Positions 34,649 to 46,648 of a DNA stretch of 64,000 nt are shown here, piece after piece; the stretch's first letter is position 1; each line of letters starts with the position of its first letter. The stretch comes from Toxotes chatareus. Taxonomy: Eukaryota; Chordata; Actinopteri; Toxotidae. The DNA is taken from the NCBI GenBank assembly GCA_016801885.1, contig CM028889.1:13393001-13457000 (forward strand), written 5' to 3'. The notes beneath the pieces are model-generated. The model was not told the DNA's origin. It did no database searches and was given only the letters and a program-made list of their open reading frames with translations. The position numbers and the translations under genes were made by a program.

Positions 34649-37600
34649 GTATCACAAACATCATAATTGAACTTGTGGAAGCTTGTCAGCAGATTCACAC
34701 TCTTCAGTACAGTGCTATCACTTCACAGTTTTAGTTTCATAGCTCTTATAATAGTGCAATTGTACTGTAACACTGATAATAGTGCCTCTTTTCTGCTGAT
34801 TATATCTTATCCTTTGTTGGTATTGTGGATTGTCTCATTTCCCTTCAACTCAGATAAATGTTATGGGTCCCAGAGCTGACCAATGAGCCATGAAACACGC
34901 CTGATTAATTGAAAAATCTAAAGGGATAAAGACCAGACTGTTGCTAAACTGAGGAGTGCAAAAGGTAATGAAGAGATACAGGCAGCAGTGCCGCACAGCT
35001 AAAAGGTAAAAAAAAAAAAAAAAAAAAGTAGACAAGAGCACAGCAGATGTTTCTGGAATATTTAGATGATTCTTAAAGATTTTACTGCAACACATATCTC
35101 TAAGAAACATATTTAATATATTTACATACCAACAGTAATTGTCAGGGTCACATTTTTCTACAGATTTTTTTGCCACTGTTGAAGAGAGATGAGGGTGGAG
35201 GAGGAAGTATAGCACAAAGTGGAACAAATGCAGTGCAGTGAGCTGTCAGTGCATAGTGCAACAGGATGCTGACCCTGTCTCCCTCAATGCGGACTGAATG
35301 AACTGAAGCCATGGAAGAAAACTCTGACTCAGCTGGGTTTAGGTACATATAGGTAGCTGGTATTGTTGCAAGGCTTTGTTTTGATCAATTCCTCCGAATG
35401 AAACAACACATTATTCCTCTAGTATTCCATGTGTTGAGACAGATGGATTTTATATTCATTTATAGTTGAGTGGTCTTTTTCCAGTTTGTTAACCCAAGGA
35501 AATAAAATGTACATACAGGACATAACTAGACTAAGAGTCCAGATTCTCTCTTATGGCTCTATGATATTGTAATATTGACAGACCAAGGTACTGTATAAAA
35601 CCCAAATTCCGACTGGACCAGAGTGGTACATTGACTGAATGAGTATGTATGAACACCATGCCACCTCCTTTCTGCGTTTATAGTGAATGTTGGCAGGGTG
35701 TATCATGTGGTGCAGATTCCCAAAAATGTGTGGTGTCGACTAAGAAACTAATTGTGTTGTGACATTTTTACACTACTTAGATATTTCAATCAAGTATCTA
35801 GAAAGTATTGTGCAAATCAAGAAAACTTTACACCAGCTGATCAGCAAAGTAATACACATGAATACTTTGAAGTGTTCTTGTTAACTGGTCCCTGTTGTGA
35901 TATACTGTAAGAATGTGACACCTTCACTTTGTGTGAAGCTCCATGACCCCCTGCAGGTACCCTAATGAACAAGTGGCATAGGTACTGTGGAGTTACTGAA
36001 ACAATTCAAAGACATGCGGGGGGTGGTTGATCCGAATCAAACAGGGGCTGGAAAACATGCTCAAAGAAACAATCTCCTGTTGAGACACCTGCACGTTGCC
36101 GATGATCCACACTTGCCAATCGCCTGTTTCATACTTTGAAGATGGATCTTTCAGGATGATAGGTTGAGAGATGGAGGATTTCATGAGGCGTCTGCCTCCT
36201 TTAGTTCAGATTTTCTCCAGTGTTAGATACCCCACTGTGTTGCAGTTCATTTCCGACATGGATTTAAAGGGAACTAACGCGTGGAAACCCTGATAATTTT
36301 ACCTTGCCCTCACACCCTCTTCCCACCCCTCATCTCCCTTTATCACCTCATTAGTGTGCAGCCCTGGAGGATACTTCAAGGTATCGTAGGTGTAACACAT
36401 CTAGATGCATGTTTCGCACATCCAGTTGCATGTTTTTTCTCCATGTGCTCTTGTGGTTCTCCTGGAACTGCAGCCAACTGAGACACAGCATGACTTACAG
36501 TATGTAGCTGCAGTGCCCCTGGGGCATTTTAAACACAGGTTGTGTAGGAGGAAAAGCCAAAAGGTTTCAAACAAAAACTGTCTCCCGTGCTCCACTGTGA
36601 CTCTTGAATCCTTTCTCAGAAAAATGTGCCCCTTCTACTTATATTCAAACACAACAAAACACCAGGGGACCAGAGTTAAGAAGCTGTGTACCGAGCAGTA
36701 GTTTGACAGCAGGAACTGTCAGATGGCATCTTTATTACGTTACATGAGGAGTCCTGGAGGACTGCACAAGCATCTGTTTCCCCTCTTGTTGCCACTTCAG
36801 GCATATAGAAATGAACCAACTTCACCCATCTGACAGAAGAAGACATGATTTCAGGGAACAATGTATTGTACTGCAGGGAAGAAAATGGACGGAAGTGCAT
36901 AGTAAGCATGTTATCGGAATGCTGGGATGCATGTATGTAGCTTTTTAGCAGTGTCTCTAACCAACCACTGCCACAATCAAGTCCACTGAAAACCTGGCTG
37001 TGCAAAATAATGGCTGAATAACTGAATTCAACAACAGTGTTTGCAAAGTGCAAAATTTAAATTTTTTATTTATATGAGGTACTATCGTTTGTCATGCAAT
37101 GTGGTATGGACCATTTCAATGGTAAGACACAAAAGTAAAAAAAATTTGTTCATTCTCATTAGCTAGACTTGTTTCCAGAGCTAAGTTGTAATCACATAAG
37201 AAGCCCCTAAATGTCTCAACCGTAAGACAATCAGAAGAGAAATGCCCCCACTGTTGCTCTTGTGGTGTTCTTCTTTTAGAATATTTTTTCTACTACTTTC
37301 TACTTCTTTCTACTTCTATTAGAATATTTTTGTTATGACATGACATAACTGTCAGATTTAACTTTCCAAAGCATATGAACAAGCTTCTCGTTTCCAGTAA
37401 TAAACTACCCTAACTCCAGTTTCTACTCCTTGTAAGTACGTACCCCTGCATCTGTTAGTATAGATGCAGGCTATGTACAATGTTACAGACAATTTCTTTT
37501 AAATAAAATGCAATTCACATTGAGTCCTACTAGTTTATACTTTCCTAGACTCCATATTTTTATATTTTCACATGTTTGTAGAGTCTAAATTGGAAACTTT

Positions 37601-40559
37601 CCTTCTATATTCAGGTATACAGCCTCACATTTGTCTCAAAGGTATATACCACAAATGTCTTTCATTTGAATCCTCCAGAAGAGTCTCAAAATGTAGGTTG
37701 GGTGTAGGAGGAGATGTGGGTGCATAGGGTTTCAAATTGAATGAAGTAATATCCATACATGTGACTCATAAAGGGCACCTGCACCTGCTCTTGGGTTCCT
37801 GCTGGGAGTGTTTTCCCAGCAGTTGATTGAAGATCAGGACTGAAAATGGAGCAGGGGCCCAGTGGGAGGTCCACATCTGGAGTTTGTGAACGTGAGGGCC
37901 CAGAAGTGAGGTTTCAGGACCTAATTTAGCAGCCATGGAAGAAGAAAAGAAGAAAGATGTGAGCAAGAACACCGAAGCACCTCCAGCTATGATTCACTCT
38001 GTAATGAAGAATTTCATTTCAAAACAGTAGATTTTAGCATTGTGTGAAACAATGTAATTTGGACTAGATTAACTGATAACTTTGATAAACAATAGGAATC
38101 ATGTTGGAGATCATACAAAGTCTCGATTTCATGTGAGTGAAACCAGTGAAATTGCAAGTGTTTACCATCAGGTTTACCCTAGTGGTAGCCACACCTTTAC
38201 ATATAGCTTCAGTTGTTCTGTAGAGTGAAATTAAGTGACTTAGACGTAAGGAGCACCACGTAAAAGTGTGCTCAAACACTGTGAACAAAACCACACGTAA
38301 CAGCAAGATTACACACCTGAGTGTGCGATAATTATAGTGTGATGTGACACACAAATCCTTGCACACGTCCACCCACCCTTCAGTTTAATGCTTCACTTGA
38401 CAATACAGTGCTAAACTACAGCATTATAATGTTCTCCTTCTTAAACATTTCGACTGTACAGCCTGGCTTCAGAGACATTTCTAAATCAGCAGAGAAAAGT
38501 GAACTACCATATCTCCACTTTGGATTGCTGCCTTTTGTACTTGAGGAAATTCCTTTGTACTTTGGGAGAAATTGTCAAGGTAGCTGTCTGAAAGTCAATT
38601 CCTTTATATCTTTTGTGAGTGTTGTGACTTGCCTCTGCAGGGGGAAAAAAAGTTATAGATTTTTCTCATATTGCGTTTATGGACAAATAGCAACAACATC
38701 AAAACAAACAAATAAAACTTGGAGCCACCACTGCCTGACAAGTACTTCAGAATTGATTTGATGTTCTGTGCACTGTAAAAGACTCAAGCTGAACAATATG
38801 AATTTTAGTGTTTTGGTTTTATGAAGCTCAACAAAATGAAACTGCACAATAAGCCCTTTTTTTTTTGTTGGTTAAAGCTACATATTTCCATGGTTTAGAT
38901 TCAAATTAAAGACACCGATGTTCATATTCAGGCCAGCATAAAATGATTGAAAGAGAGCAATGGGGTTTGAGACCTCGCTTAGGGCCACCTAAGATAAAGG
39001 ATGGATGGATGTCTTCTTCTGAGAGCTAATAAATGAATGATGGTCCAATGCAAAAAGAAATTCCAGTGACAGCAGACAATGTAGTACTGGTATATGGATG
39101 GCTTCTTTATTCATTGTGGTTACTGGAAAGTTTTAAAGATAAATTTCAAAACTCTCAAATTTTAATGAACTTAAAATTCTTAAATTATTCTGGAAAAAAG
39201 GAGAAAAACGATTTACCTAATAATTCCCTAATAGGTGACATTTGATTGCAATGCTGGAATTAATCTAAATATTCTGGTCACACAGAAGCTTGAAGTTACA
39301 ACTTTCTGCAGCATGAGTATTGCTTATATTTTTGCTACTGACATCTAAACAGTTATGCAGTTATTCAGGTGATAAGGAACCGTTCAACTTGAAGCAGAAC
39401 CCACTGCTTTAACTTTTAATTCAAGGGTGATAAAATGTTAACATTGCACTCAGCTGAATTTGTCATGGCAGGAAGGGCAAACAGCTTAAATGTTGCTGCA
39501 AAAACTGTCAGTTCTACATGTGTAGGATGATGCTGATGATGAAAGAGATGTGCTGCTGCACAATGAGGGGTTCATTTCCCAACTGATGATAAAGTTTTGT
39601 AGTATGTTTCTCTGCATCTAGCTCATCAAAATGGAAATGAATGGTTAAATTTAAGCGCAGTGGTCATATATTCATCTCCTGCTAATGTTTATAGCCACCT
39701 GCTTGCAACTGTTTCCTATCAGCATTTTGTTTCATTTTAAACTTTTTATTGCTCCACAATCCAATCATCTGCCTCTAACCCCACAAAGCCATTGCTCACA
39801 TTCTTCTCTCCATCTTTATCCACCTCCATGCTTCCCATTTCCATTTTTGCCTTTTTTTTCACCTACTTTAAGAAGAGGGTTGATAATATTCAAAGCTGGT
39901 TGTTTCTGCTGCATAATCTCATTCGTCACTTCTTTCCACCCCATTATTTTGTCTTGGTTTAACACCTTTTTCAACTCTTTATGACGATGAAGTCCTAGAA
40001 GTTGCATCTTCCAGTGGAGTGACCACCTTGACTCTCAAACCAAACTCTGTGTCACTCTTTCAGAGCAGTGCTACAGACTTGTTCCCATTTCATATATCCA
40101 CCATGAGCCCCTTGGTTCCATCTGGGTGTGTCTGATCTCTTATTACCACCCAGCTATCGCTGAATGCTGAATATCAACTTATTCTTTAAGGAACATGTCC
40201 CCTCAACATTTGTCTTTTACCACTGAAAATACCTAAGTAACACCAACCTATGGTGTCCACCCACAGCCTTATTTATGATCCCTCACCCGAGTCACACAAC
40301 AACAGATAGTACTCCACTGTGTCCAAAATCTTTTGAATCAAACCTTGGAATTTTTATGTGCAGTTTCTCAGTGATGGCCTTCTTGCATTCATTAATTTTT
40401 TTACTCTTATTAGTCATCCAAATCACTGCAGCCAGTTTGATCTTCAACCTTTATAAATACTTCCACAAACCTCTCTTCCTACCCTCACTCCACTGGGTCC
40501 AAGTCAAAAATACTGGTGTTTTACAAAAATAACCAGTGGCACAATTATTACAATTATTT
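34649..40559. other. No recognised gene
   Basis: AT-rich sequence with a 20-base A-run near 35,010. Short frames include a 63-codon minus-strand frame at 35,993-36,184 and a 31-codon frame with a good Kozak context at 37,935-38,030. None shows a known domain. Confidence 0.45.
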
Positions 40560-40690
40560 GGTTAATGTTGTAGCAGTGAAAATGTATATCTTCCTTTTCT
40601 TTGTCTTATGGTGTTCTCCCTTCCCCAGCACACACACTGCAGTATGAGTATTCTTCTTTCTGTGGGCAGCAGCTGCCATCTTTGCCTGTG
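40560..40690. repeat. Dispersed repeat, copy A
   Basis: The segment GTGAAAATGTATATCTTCC ... TTCCCCAGCACACACACTG ... TATTCTTCTTTCTGTGGGCA ... GCAGCTGCCATC recurs about 2 kb to the right (42,540-42,655) with small differences, in the same orientation. Confidence 0.85.
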
Positions 40691-42285
40691 GCTGCTTAAC
40701 ATGGCTAAGAGTTGACAAATACTGAATGATAGTGGCTCTGTGAAGCTGTACTTTTAGCTAAATGCTAGCAACAGCATAGATGATGATGTCTAGTGGGGAT
40801 GTTTACCATGTTTGCTGCTGTCACTCTGAACCGACTAAATGGAACTCATTATGTTGTGTTTACTGAGTCCTGTTTGTCATTGCACAGTTTAAGTGGTCAG
40901 TTTTAATGTGCAATGTTGTCCTGTGTGTACTGCTACAAATCCTAGTTGGATTCATCCCTCAGGAGAGCTGTATCAGTTACCTTGATTATAAAGCCTTAGC
41001 AACTAAAAAGTTGCCCAGAGCGCCTGTTGCTAAGCTTCCTCTATAAGCCTTGATATTGCTTTCTCTATAAATAGTTTTATCTCTGCTGAGGTCAAACTGC
41101 TTCATTCAGCTTAGTGAATATAGTCAGAACCCAATTTATCATCAGTAGCAGTACATTTAGAAGATTTACATTTGCATTTTCATCATTTAGCTGGCACTCT
41201 TATTCACAGACTTAGAATAAGTGAGTCAGTGGGGATTTCATGTCTTCACATAGTCAGATTTTAGTTAGAGTTAGTTGGTTAGTAAAGCCCTCAAGTGCCT
41301 CTAAACATTCATTGTAGTTGGGGAAACCTGTCAATGACCACATTCAGGTATGCTAATCGTATTCTTCTCTGTACCCTCACTCTGTAAGTCAAAGTCTAAA
41401 TTAACTCCAGCTGTATCCTTGTACCAACCTGATATGACCATGTTGCTACTAAAAAACCTTCTCCACCTGATCCTATGCTTTAATATTCTTACGTTGAAGG
41501 TCTAAAACTCAAACTTGATCTCAATAAAAGACCAGAATACAAGAACTTTCAATTAATTTCACTGTGAACACATTTATCACCTTCAAGGTAAAACTTTTAT
41601 TCAGCTTAAGGAAAATTTGAAGCTTATTTTTCATTGATGAGAAAATGTCAAGATGTTTCTTTTCATGAATGTGAAACAGTCTTTGCAATGTTGTTGTGGG
41701 TGACTTGTTTATTTTCGCCAGTCAGTTACATTACCAGGCTTCTCCTTCACCTTGACTCGTGAGTCCTTCATCTATAAATAGGCTTATCTCCACTAGAGTC
41801 AAACTGCTATGCCCCCCTATGGTCATCCACAGTTTGTTTTATAATTGGATGTCTCTCTGTTCTTTTCCTTCTCATATGAAAGTTGTTTTAAGTCATGCAG
41901 TGTGCGCACTTGCAGCATCACACCAGTAGACCTTACAGCAGTTCAGATTGGCTTTTTTTTTTAATCAAGCCACCATCTGGAGGCTTTCTAATGGGCTTAA
42001 TGATCGTTGCCTTGCATTGCTGCTCTGTTTCTGCACTAATGAGTGAATATATATGCAGGTGCACATATACATAGATACATGCGTGTAAACACAGTCACAT
42101 GCAGTGTGTTTTTTTCTGTGCTCAGCTGTGTTGCTGATCATCTGCCCCGTAATGAAAATCCATGCACTGTGAATAAAATCATCTAAGTTGTAATTCCTGC
42201 AACCACATAACGTCATTTAATGTCCCATGGTTCAATGCTGACCACAGTATCTTTTTTAAATAGATCATAATAAGTTGTATGATAC
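40691..42285. other. No recognised gene; one small direct-repeat pair
   Basis: CTATAAATAG-TTTATCTC-GTCAAACTGCT occurs at about 41,063-41,103 and again at about 41,771-41,806. The rest is unique AT-rich DNA. Confidence 0.5.
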
Positions 42286-42517
42286 CTGGATCCTCAGTTG
42301 CTTAACCTTGTCATCTGCGAAAGCTAGAATCACTTGTAGTAGCTGAATTGGAGCATTATTAAACTTAAATGATTTAATTGGGGTGTCATGTTGCCTCCAT
42401 ACAGGTTGCTGTTCTCCAGAGGCTATGGCCACAGAAAAGGACATGGATTTTTCACCATCCCAGCACCGGGGTCTAAGGTGTAGCCCAGAAATAATCGTCT
42501 CAGCGGCCTTTTGTGCA
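42286..42517 (-). other. Exon-like segment, 232 nt, unproven
   Basis: On the minus strand an acceptor (CATCTTGCCTTGCTGAG) precedes 42517, and a donor follows at 42286 (GGATCCAG then GTATCATAC). Between them 77 codons stay open, with pieces such as SMSFSVAIASGEQQPVW, PIKSFKFNNAPIQLLQVILA and FADDKVKQLRIQ. The composition is protein-like and the exon would end on a complete codon. I do not recognise the family. It lies directly beside copy B of the dispersed repeat, so it may belong to a mobile element rather than a host gene. Confidence 0.3.
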
Positions 42518-42539
42518 CTCAGCAAGGCAAGATGGGGAG

Positions 42540-42660
42540 TTCATTTGCCGTGAAAATTTATATCTCCCTTTTCCTTGGCTCCTGGTGTCCCTTCCCCAGC
42601 ACACACATAGCAGTATGGGTATTCTTCTTTCTGTGGGCAGCAGCCGCCATCCCTGACACA
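42540..42660. repeat. Dispersed repeat, copy B
   Basis: Partner of the copy at 40,560-40,690. Shared words include TTCCCCAGCACACACA, GTATTCTTCTTTCTGTGGGC and AGCAGC(C/T)GCCATC. By eye, identity looks high over about 100 bases. Confidence 0.85.
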
Positions 42661-43987
42661 CCACATGCTTTATTGCCCACTAAAGCATAATGCTCCACTC
42701 CTTTTTGATATTGAATTATTTATTTATTTTCCCATGCTGCCTGTAAAACCCTATGAACGATTGGACGCCGCGGGCCTGCTGCGACACGATCTCAGGGGGT
42801 ATTAAATATATTGCCGGTATTTGTTTCCCACCTCTAAGTGGATCAGACGACACTGCAGACAAATACTCATCCTCCAAAGTAGAAGAGCCTCAACAACAAA
42901 ACAAGTATGTCCTCTGCTCTATAATCCTTATTATATCCAGACGTCTGGTAAGGGTAAAATGGAGGAATAGAAGACTGTTATTATCAGACTCAGATTGTTT
43001 TGTGTTTGCCCAGTATGGATTTTGCACATGAAACCTGTGACTTTGCACTACTGTGGAGACTCTCCATTGAATATTAGTCCTGATATTGCTAATGCATTCC
43101 TGCATATGCTTTTCAGTTATTATTTTAAAACATATTTTACATTTGAAGACAACACTTGCTCTTCAATAAAACTAAATCTGCAATCTTACAAACCACATTT
43201 GTCAAGGATTTTGTCTAAACAAACTGATGTATCCTGCTGGGTTGACATAATTTTCAGTTAACATTTTAGCCAACACACATTTAGCAGTAAGTAAAGAAAG
43301 TTTACAGAGGATGGCAGCCAATATTGAGAATATATGCTGCTCATGCAAAGACGTTTTGTAGGTTGAATAAGTGATAATGCACAGCAAGGGAAAAAGAGTT
43401 CCATCCACACAGTCTGTTGTTTTGCTTCATCATAATGCCTCAGAAGGTGTTATTATTGTTATATCAGCATTTCTGGTGAAAGAACCCTTCTGTGAGAAAA
43501 TACATTGTCTGGCTGAGGCTAATGAAATGGAGGCTATAGTTTAAAAAGAGGGCTGGACTGTGGCTCTCTACTCGTAAGAGCAATACCAGACCTATTAATT
43601 CCCTGACAAAATTTGAAATGTGAGTGTTGGTTCAGAGGACTGGAACCAGGCTAAGTAATTAATTTAATGCTTCATTGACGGAGTTTGGTCAAGGAGGAGG
43701 GTTGGGTGTATAGAAATAAAATACTGGAGACTCCTGTCAAATTCAAAATCACAAGACATCTGATGTTGTTTAATACTAACAGCACTAATTTTGTACATGG
43801 TTTATGAGTCCATGACAAATTGACAAATCCCACTTTCTGATGATGACTGTAAAAGGCAGCTGAAAGCTCCATAAAAATCTTGTCAGGGGACCTTTCCAAA
43901 GTTTCCAAACAAGAATTAATTTTCACAGTCAATTTTGTGGTTTAAATCTGTATATGATCCCTAATGTTACGTAGCAAATTCTTGGGT
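42661..43987. other. No recognised gene
   Basis: Unique AT-rich DNA. A 66-nt exon-like segment at 42,839-42,904 is listed among the findings. Otherwise short chance frames only. Confidence 0.45.
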
Positions 43988-44425
43988 CAAAGCTGTAGCA
44001 GGTTGCAGGAAGCAGCACAGGCAGGCTGGACCCAAACCCAGACACACAAACACAGGCTGATGCAGCAAAGTTTTCTTAAATAAATGAAAACAAACTTACA
44101 GGTGGATGAGTAGATGAGCAGGCATGCAGAACGGTACAGGCAGCGGGAATCCAAACACAGGCAATCCAAAAAAGGAACACTGGGGAACTGAAACAGAGGC
44201 AAAATCAGACGATCTGACAATGACTGGGGACAAAGGGCTGGAATAAGTACTGGCAGAGATAATCAGAATTGGAACAGGTGGGAAAGACTGAGGACATTGG
44301 GTGGGTGGGAGGGAGGAGAATAACATGTCTGTGGAGATGAGGGGAAAAACATGGGCCTGGGAGCAGCGAGAAGAGGCTTGAGACGGGCCCAAGGGGAACA
44401 AAGGAACAGGTCATGAGAACAGGTT
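43988..44425. mobile_element. Non-autonomous interspersed element, similar in style to the 14.8-kb element
   Basis: The sequence runs from GCAGGTTGCAGGAAGC and CTGGACCCAAACCCAGACAC, through AAATGAAAACAAACTTACAG and CAGACGATCTGACAATGAC, to AACAGGTCATGAGAACAGG. The phrase order (GGACCCAAACCCAGACACAC, then TTAAATAAATGAAAAC, then GATCTGACAATGAC) is one I recognise from abundant teleost interspersed elements. Exact ends and target duplication are not clear. It encodes no transposase, and the overlapping proline/serine-rich minus-strand frames are by-products. Confidence 0.5.
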
Positions 44426-44814
44426 AGTTAAAACCTAAACATATGTCACTAGTGTATTTTAAAACAGGTCCCACTGGGGTGAACTGAGGGTTGATTGTTG
44501 GAAATTCTCACCAATTAAAGTAAGCATAATTTATTCACAATTCAAGACCAGAACATCTACAGTTACGCACAAAGTCTTTTGTTGATAAAACTGGGACTTT
44601 AATGGAAACCATGATGGGCCCAGTGCTGACGTGTAACAGAAGAGCTGGATGACTGTGGTATCTCCCTAACACTCACTTCATCTCCATATCTCGAACTTTC
44701 CTATTACTACTCCCCTTCTTTCTCTCTCATTCACTCTTTGATGCTGTAACAAAAGAGAAAAATTGAGAGAGTTATCACAGTTTTTGCACAACCAGCCCAT
44801 CAGTCTCGTACAAA

Positions 44815-45060
44815 ATCATGTTTATTCATTTTGCCCTCAGGGGAGACGGGGTAAAAGGGAGATGATTAAATTCTAATTTGACCTCTATCATAATTTAGCT
44901 GAGCCTATTATGATGTCAATCATTTGAACTCAATACTGCAATGAGGAGAGAGTGACTGTGTGGCAAAGGGAAAGGGGATTATAGACAGTTTGGGGACCAC
45001 ACAGTCACTGTATCAAATTGGTTTTATCCAGCCACATGTAATTTTTTCCCCGGAGAGAAC
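44815..45060. promoter_or_regulatory. Candidate conserved non-coding element
   Basis: The segment has the look of a developmental enhancer. It is complex, non-repetitive and without a coding frame, with clustered AT-core sites (GATGATTAAATTCTAATTTG, ATCATAATTTAGCTGAGCC, TATTATGATGTCAATCATTT). This is composition-based inference only. Confidence 0.3.
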
Positions 45061-46585
45061 AGATCTTGTTCAAATGTTCACTGTGTGAAGTGAACATGGG
45101 GCATCAAAGGAATGATGGACTTGACTATAGCTTGTGAAGGTTGCTTTTCAGTGTGTAAAAATTGTGCTACTTCAGGGGAAATGATTTGCTTATTATAAGG
45201 GTGAGTCATAGATGTGACAAGCTCCATACAATGGATGCCTTGGGAAAGAAAAAAAGTATTTGGTGATTTCCAGCTTTCTGTGTTATGTTCTGTGTTATTT
45301 GTATATGCTCTGTGCATTTATTTGTTAAAATGTGTATAAGCTGAAAATGCATGGGTAAAGTCCTTAATTCGATTAGTCACATTTGGTGCAGTTTCTGTGA
45401 ATGAATGTCATTACATTCACCTGCAATACAAAGCAGATAATATACAGCATACTGAGTATGAACACTGTTTCTGCTGAACACCTCCTGGTTGTATTCAGCC
45501 TCTGTATTCTGACAAGCTGACAGCAGTAGCATGCAAACTGCAGACTGGATTGATGCTTTTTCTAAAACAGTACTCTGGCAATTTAATGTAGCACTTTTTC
45601 CAAAAAAGGAAGGGTCAAAATCGATGCTGCAGAAATTAGATATCTTTAATTTTATTCCCAGTATGGATCTGCCTCCAAAAAAATGCTACAAATCCTAAAG
45701 TGCAACTTGATCGTCGTTAGATTCTCCGTGCCAGGTAAACGTGAAACTCCACAGCTTGAAACACAGGCTTTCCATAAAAACAAAGAAAAATCTTGACTGA
45801 CAAAATAATTGTAATTTGTTAGAAATCGTCTTCCTACATGTGGGCAAACAAAGCTATGAAATAACTAAGGGTTGTTTGAACCCATGTGACATTTGTTTAC
45901 ATATTTTTGTTAACTTGTATTAGGAAATGAGAACCTGAGTGAAGCAGTTACACTAATTAAATACATGTTATAATGTTCAATACAACAGATGTTTGGACCA
46001 AAAAAGTTATGCCCCAATTCAAATGTTTCTGAGACTGCATGGTTTCCACCGAAGACTTTTATTTTACAGGAATAACAGAGCACCTATGCTACTACTACAC
46101 TTGCTAGTACTTGATGTATTCAAAATAAAGAAATTTAAACAGCTACACTTTTCACATATTTGTCTTAATAAGTCTGTTGTAGCATGGGAGCTTAATGTTG
46201 AGCATCCAACTTGTGCAATATTGATCCCATTTAGTCTCTGTCTATTGCACCTCTGCTGATCTGTACAGAACAGTGGGGTCTCTTTTGATGCTGGTTATTG
46301 ATGGCTGATCCTCAGTGCTGTTAACACGGTTATGGCTTGCTGCCTGGGAAATCTCTCTCTGTTTTCTCTGTGTTTACTGTGTTGTAGGATTGGCTGTTGT
46401 TGGTCTGTGTAGTGGGTGGTAGCCTATAATGCTGCTGATTGTATTTGATTGTCTTGATGTTTCTGATGAAGGGATTTGAATCAAGGTGTGTGTCTGTGAG
46501 TACTTGTGCGCATGTCTGACTGTGCATTACTTGTACTGTGTGTTTGTGTAACTACATCTGTTCCAACATATATAGCATATAAGCA
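45061..46585. other. No recognised gene
   Basis: AT-rich unique sequence. The 88-codon frame at 45,993-46,259 has no recognisable motif. Confidence 0.5.

Positions 46586-46641
<56 letters not shown>
46586..46641. repeat. (AT)n(TG)n compound microsatellite
   Basis: About seven AT units run directly into about twenty TG units. The poly-Cys/Val frames here come from the repeat. Confidence 0.96.

Positions 46642-46648
<7 letters not shown>

Noticed and set aside
35993..36184. Minus-strand 63-codon frame with a protein-like middle
   Set aside because: No splice sites in suitable places and no recognised family. Not distinguishable from chance.
40275..40532. LINE (L2/CR1-like) C-terminal remnant suggested by a SLHW word
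   Set aside because: Only one short word fits, and the neighbouring blocks expected of such LINEs were not found in any frame.
44096..44414. Proline/serine-rich minus-strand frames of 69-101 codons
   Set aside because: They lie inside a non-coding interspersed element and run in several frames at once.
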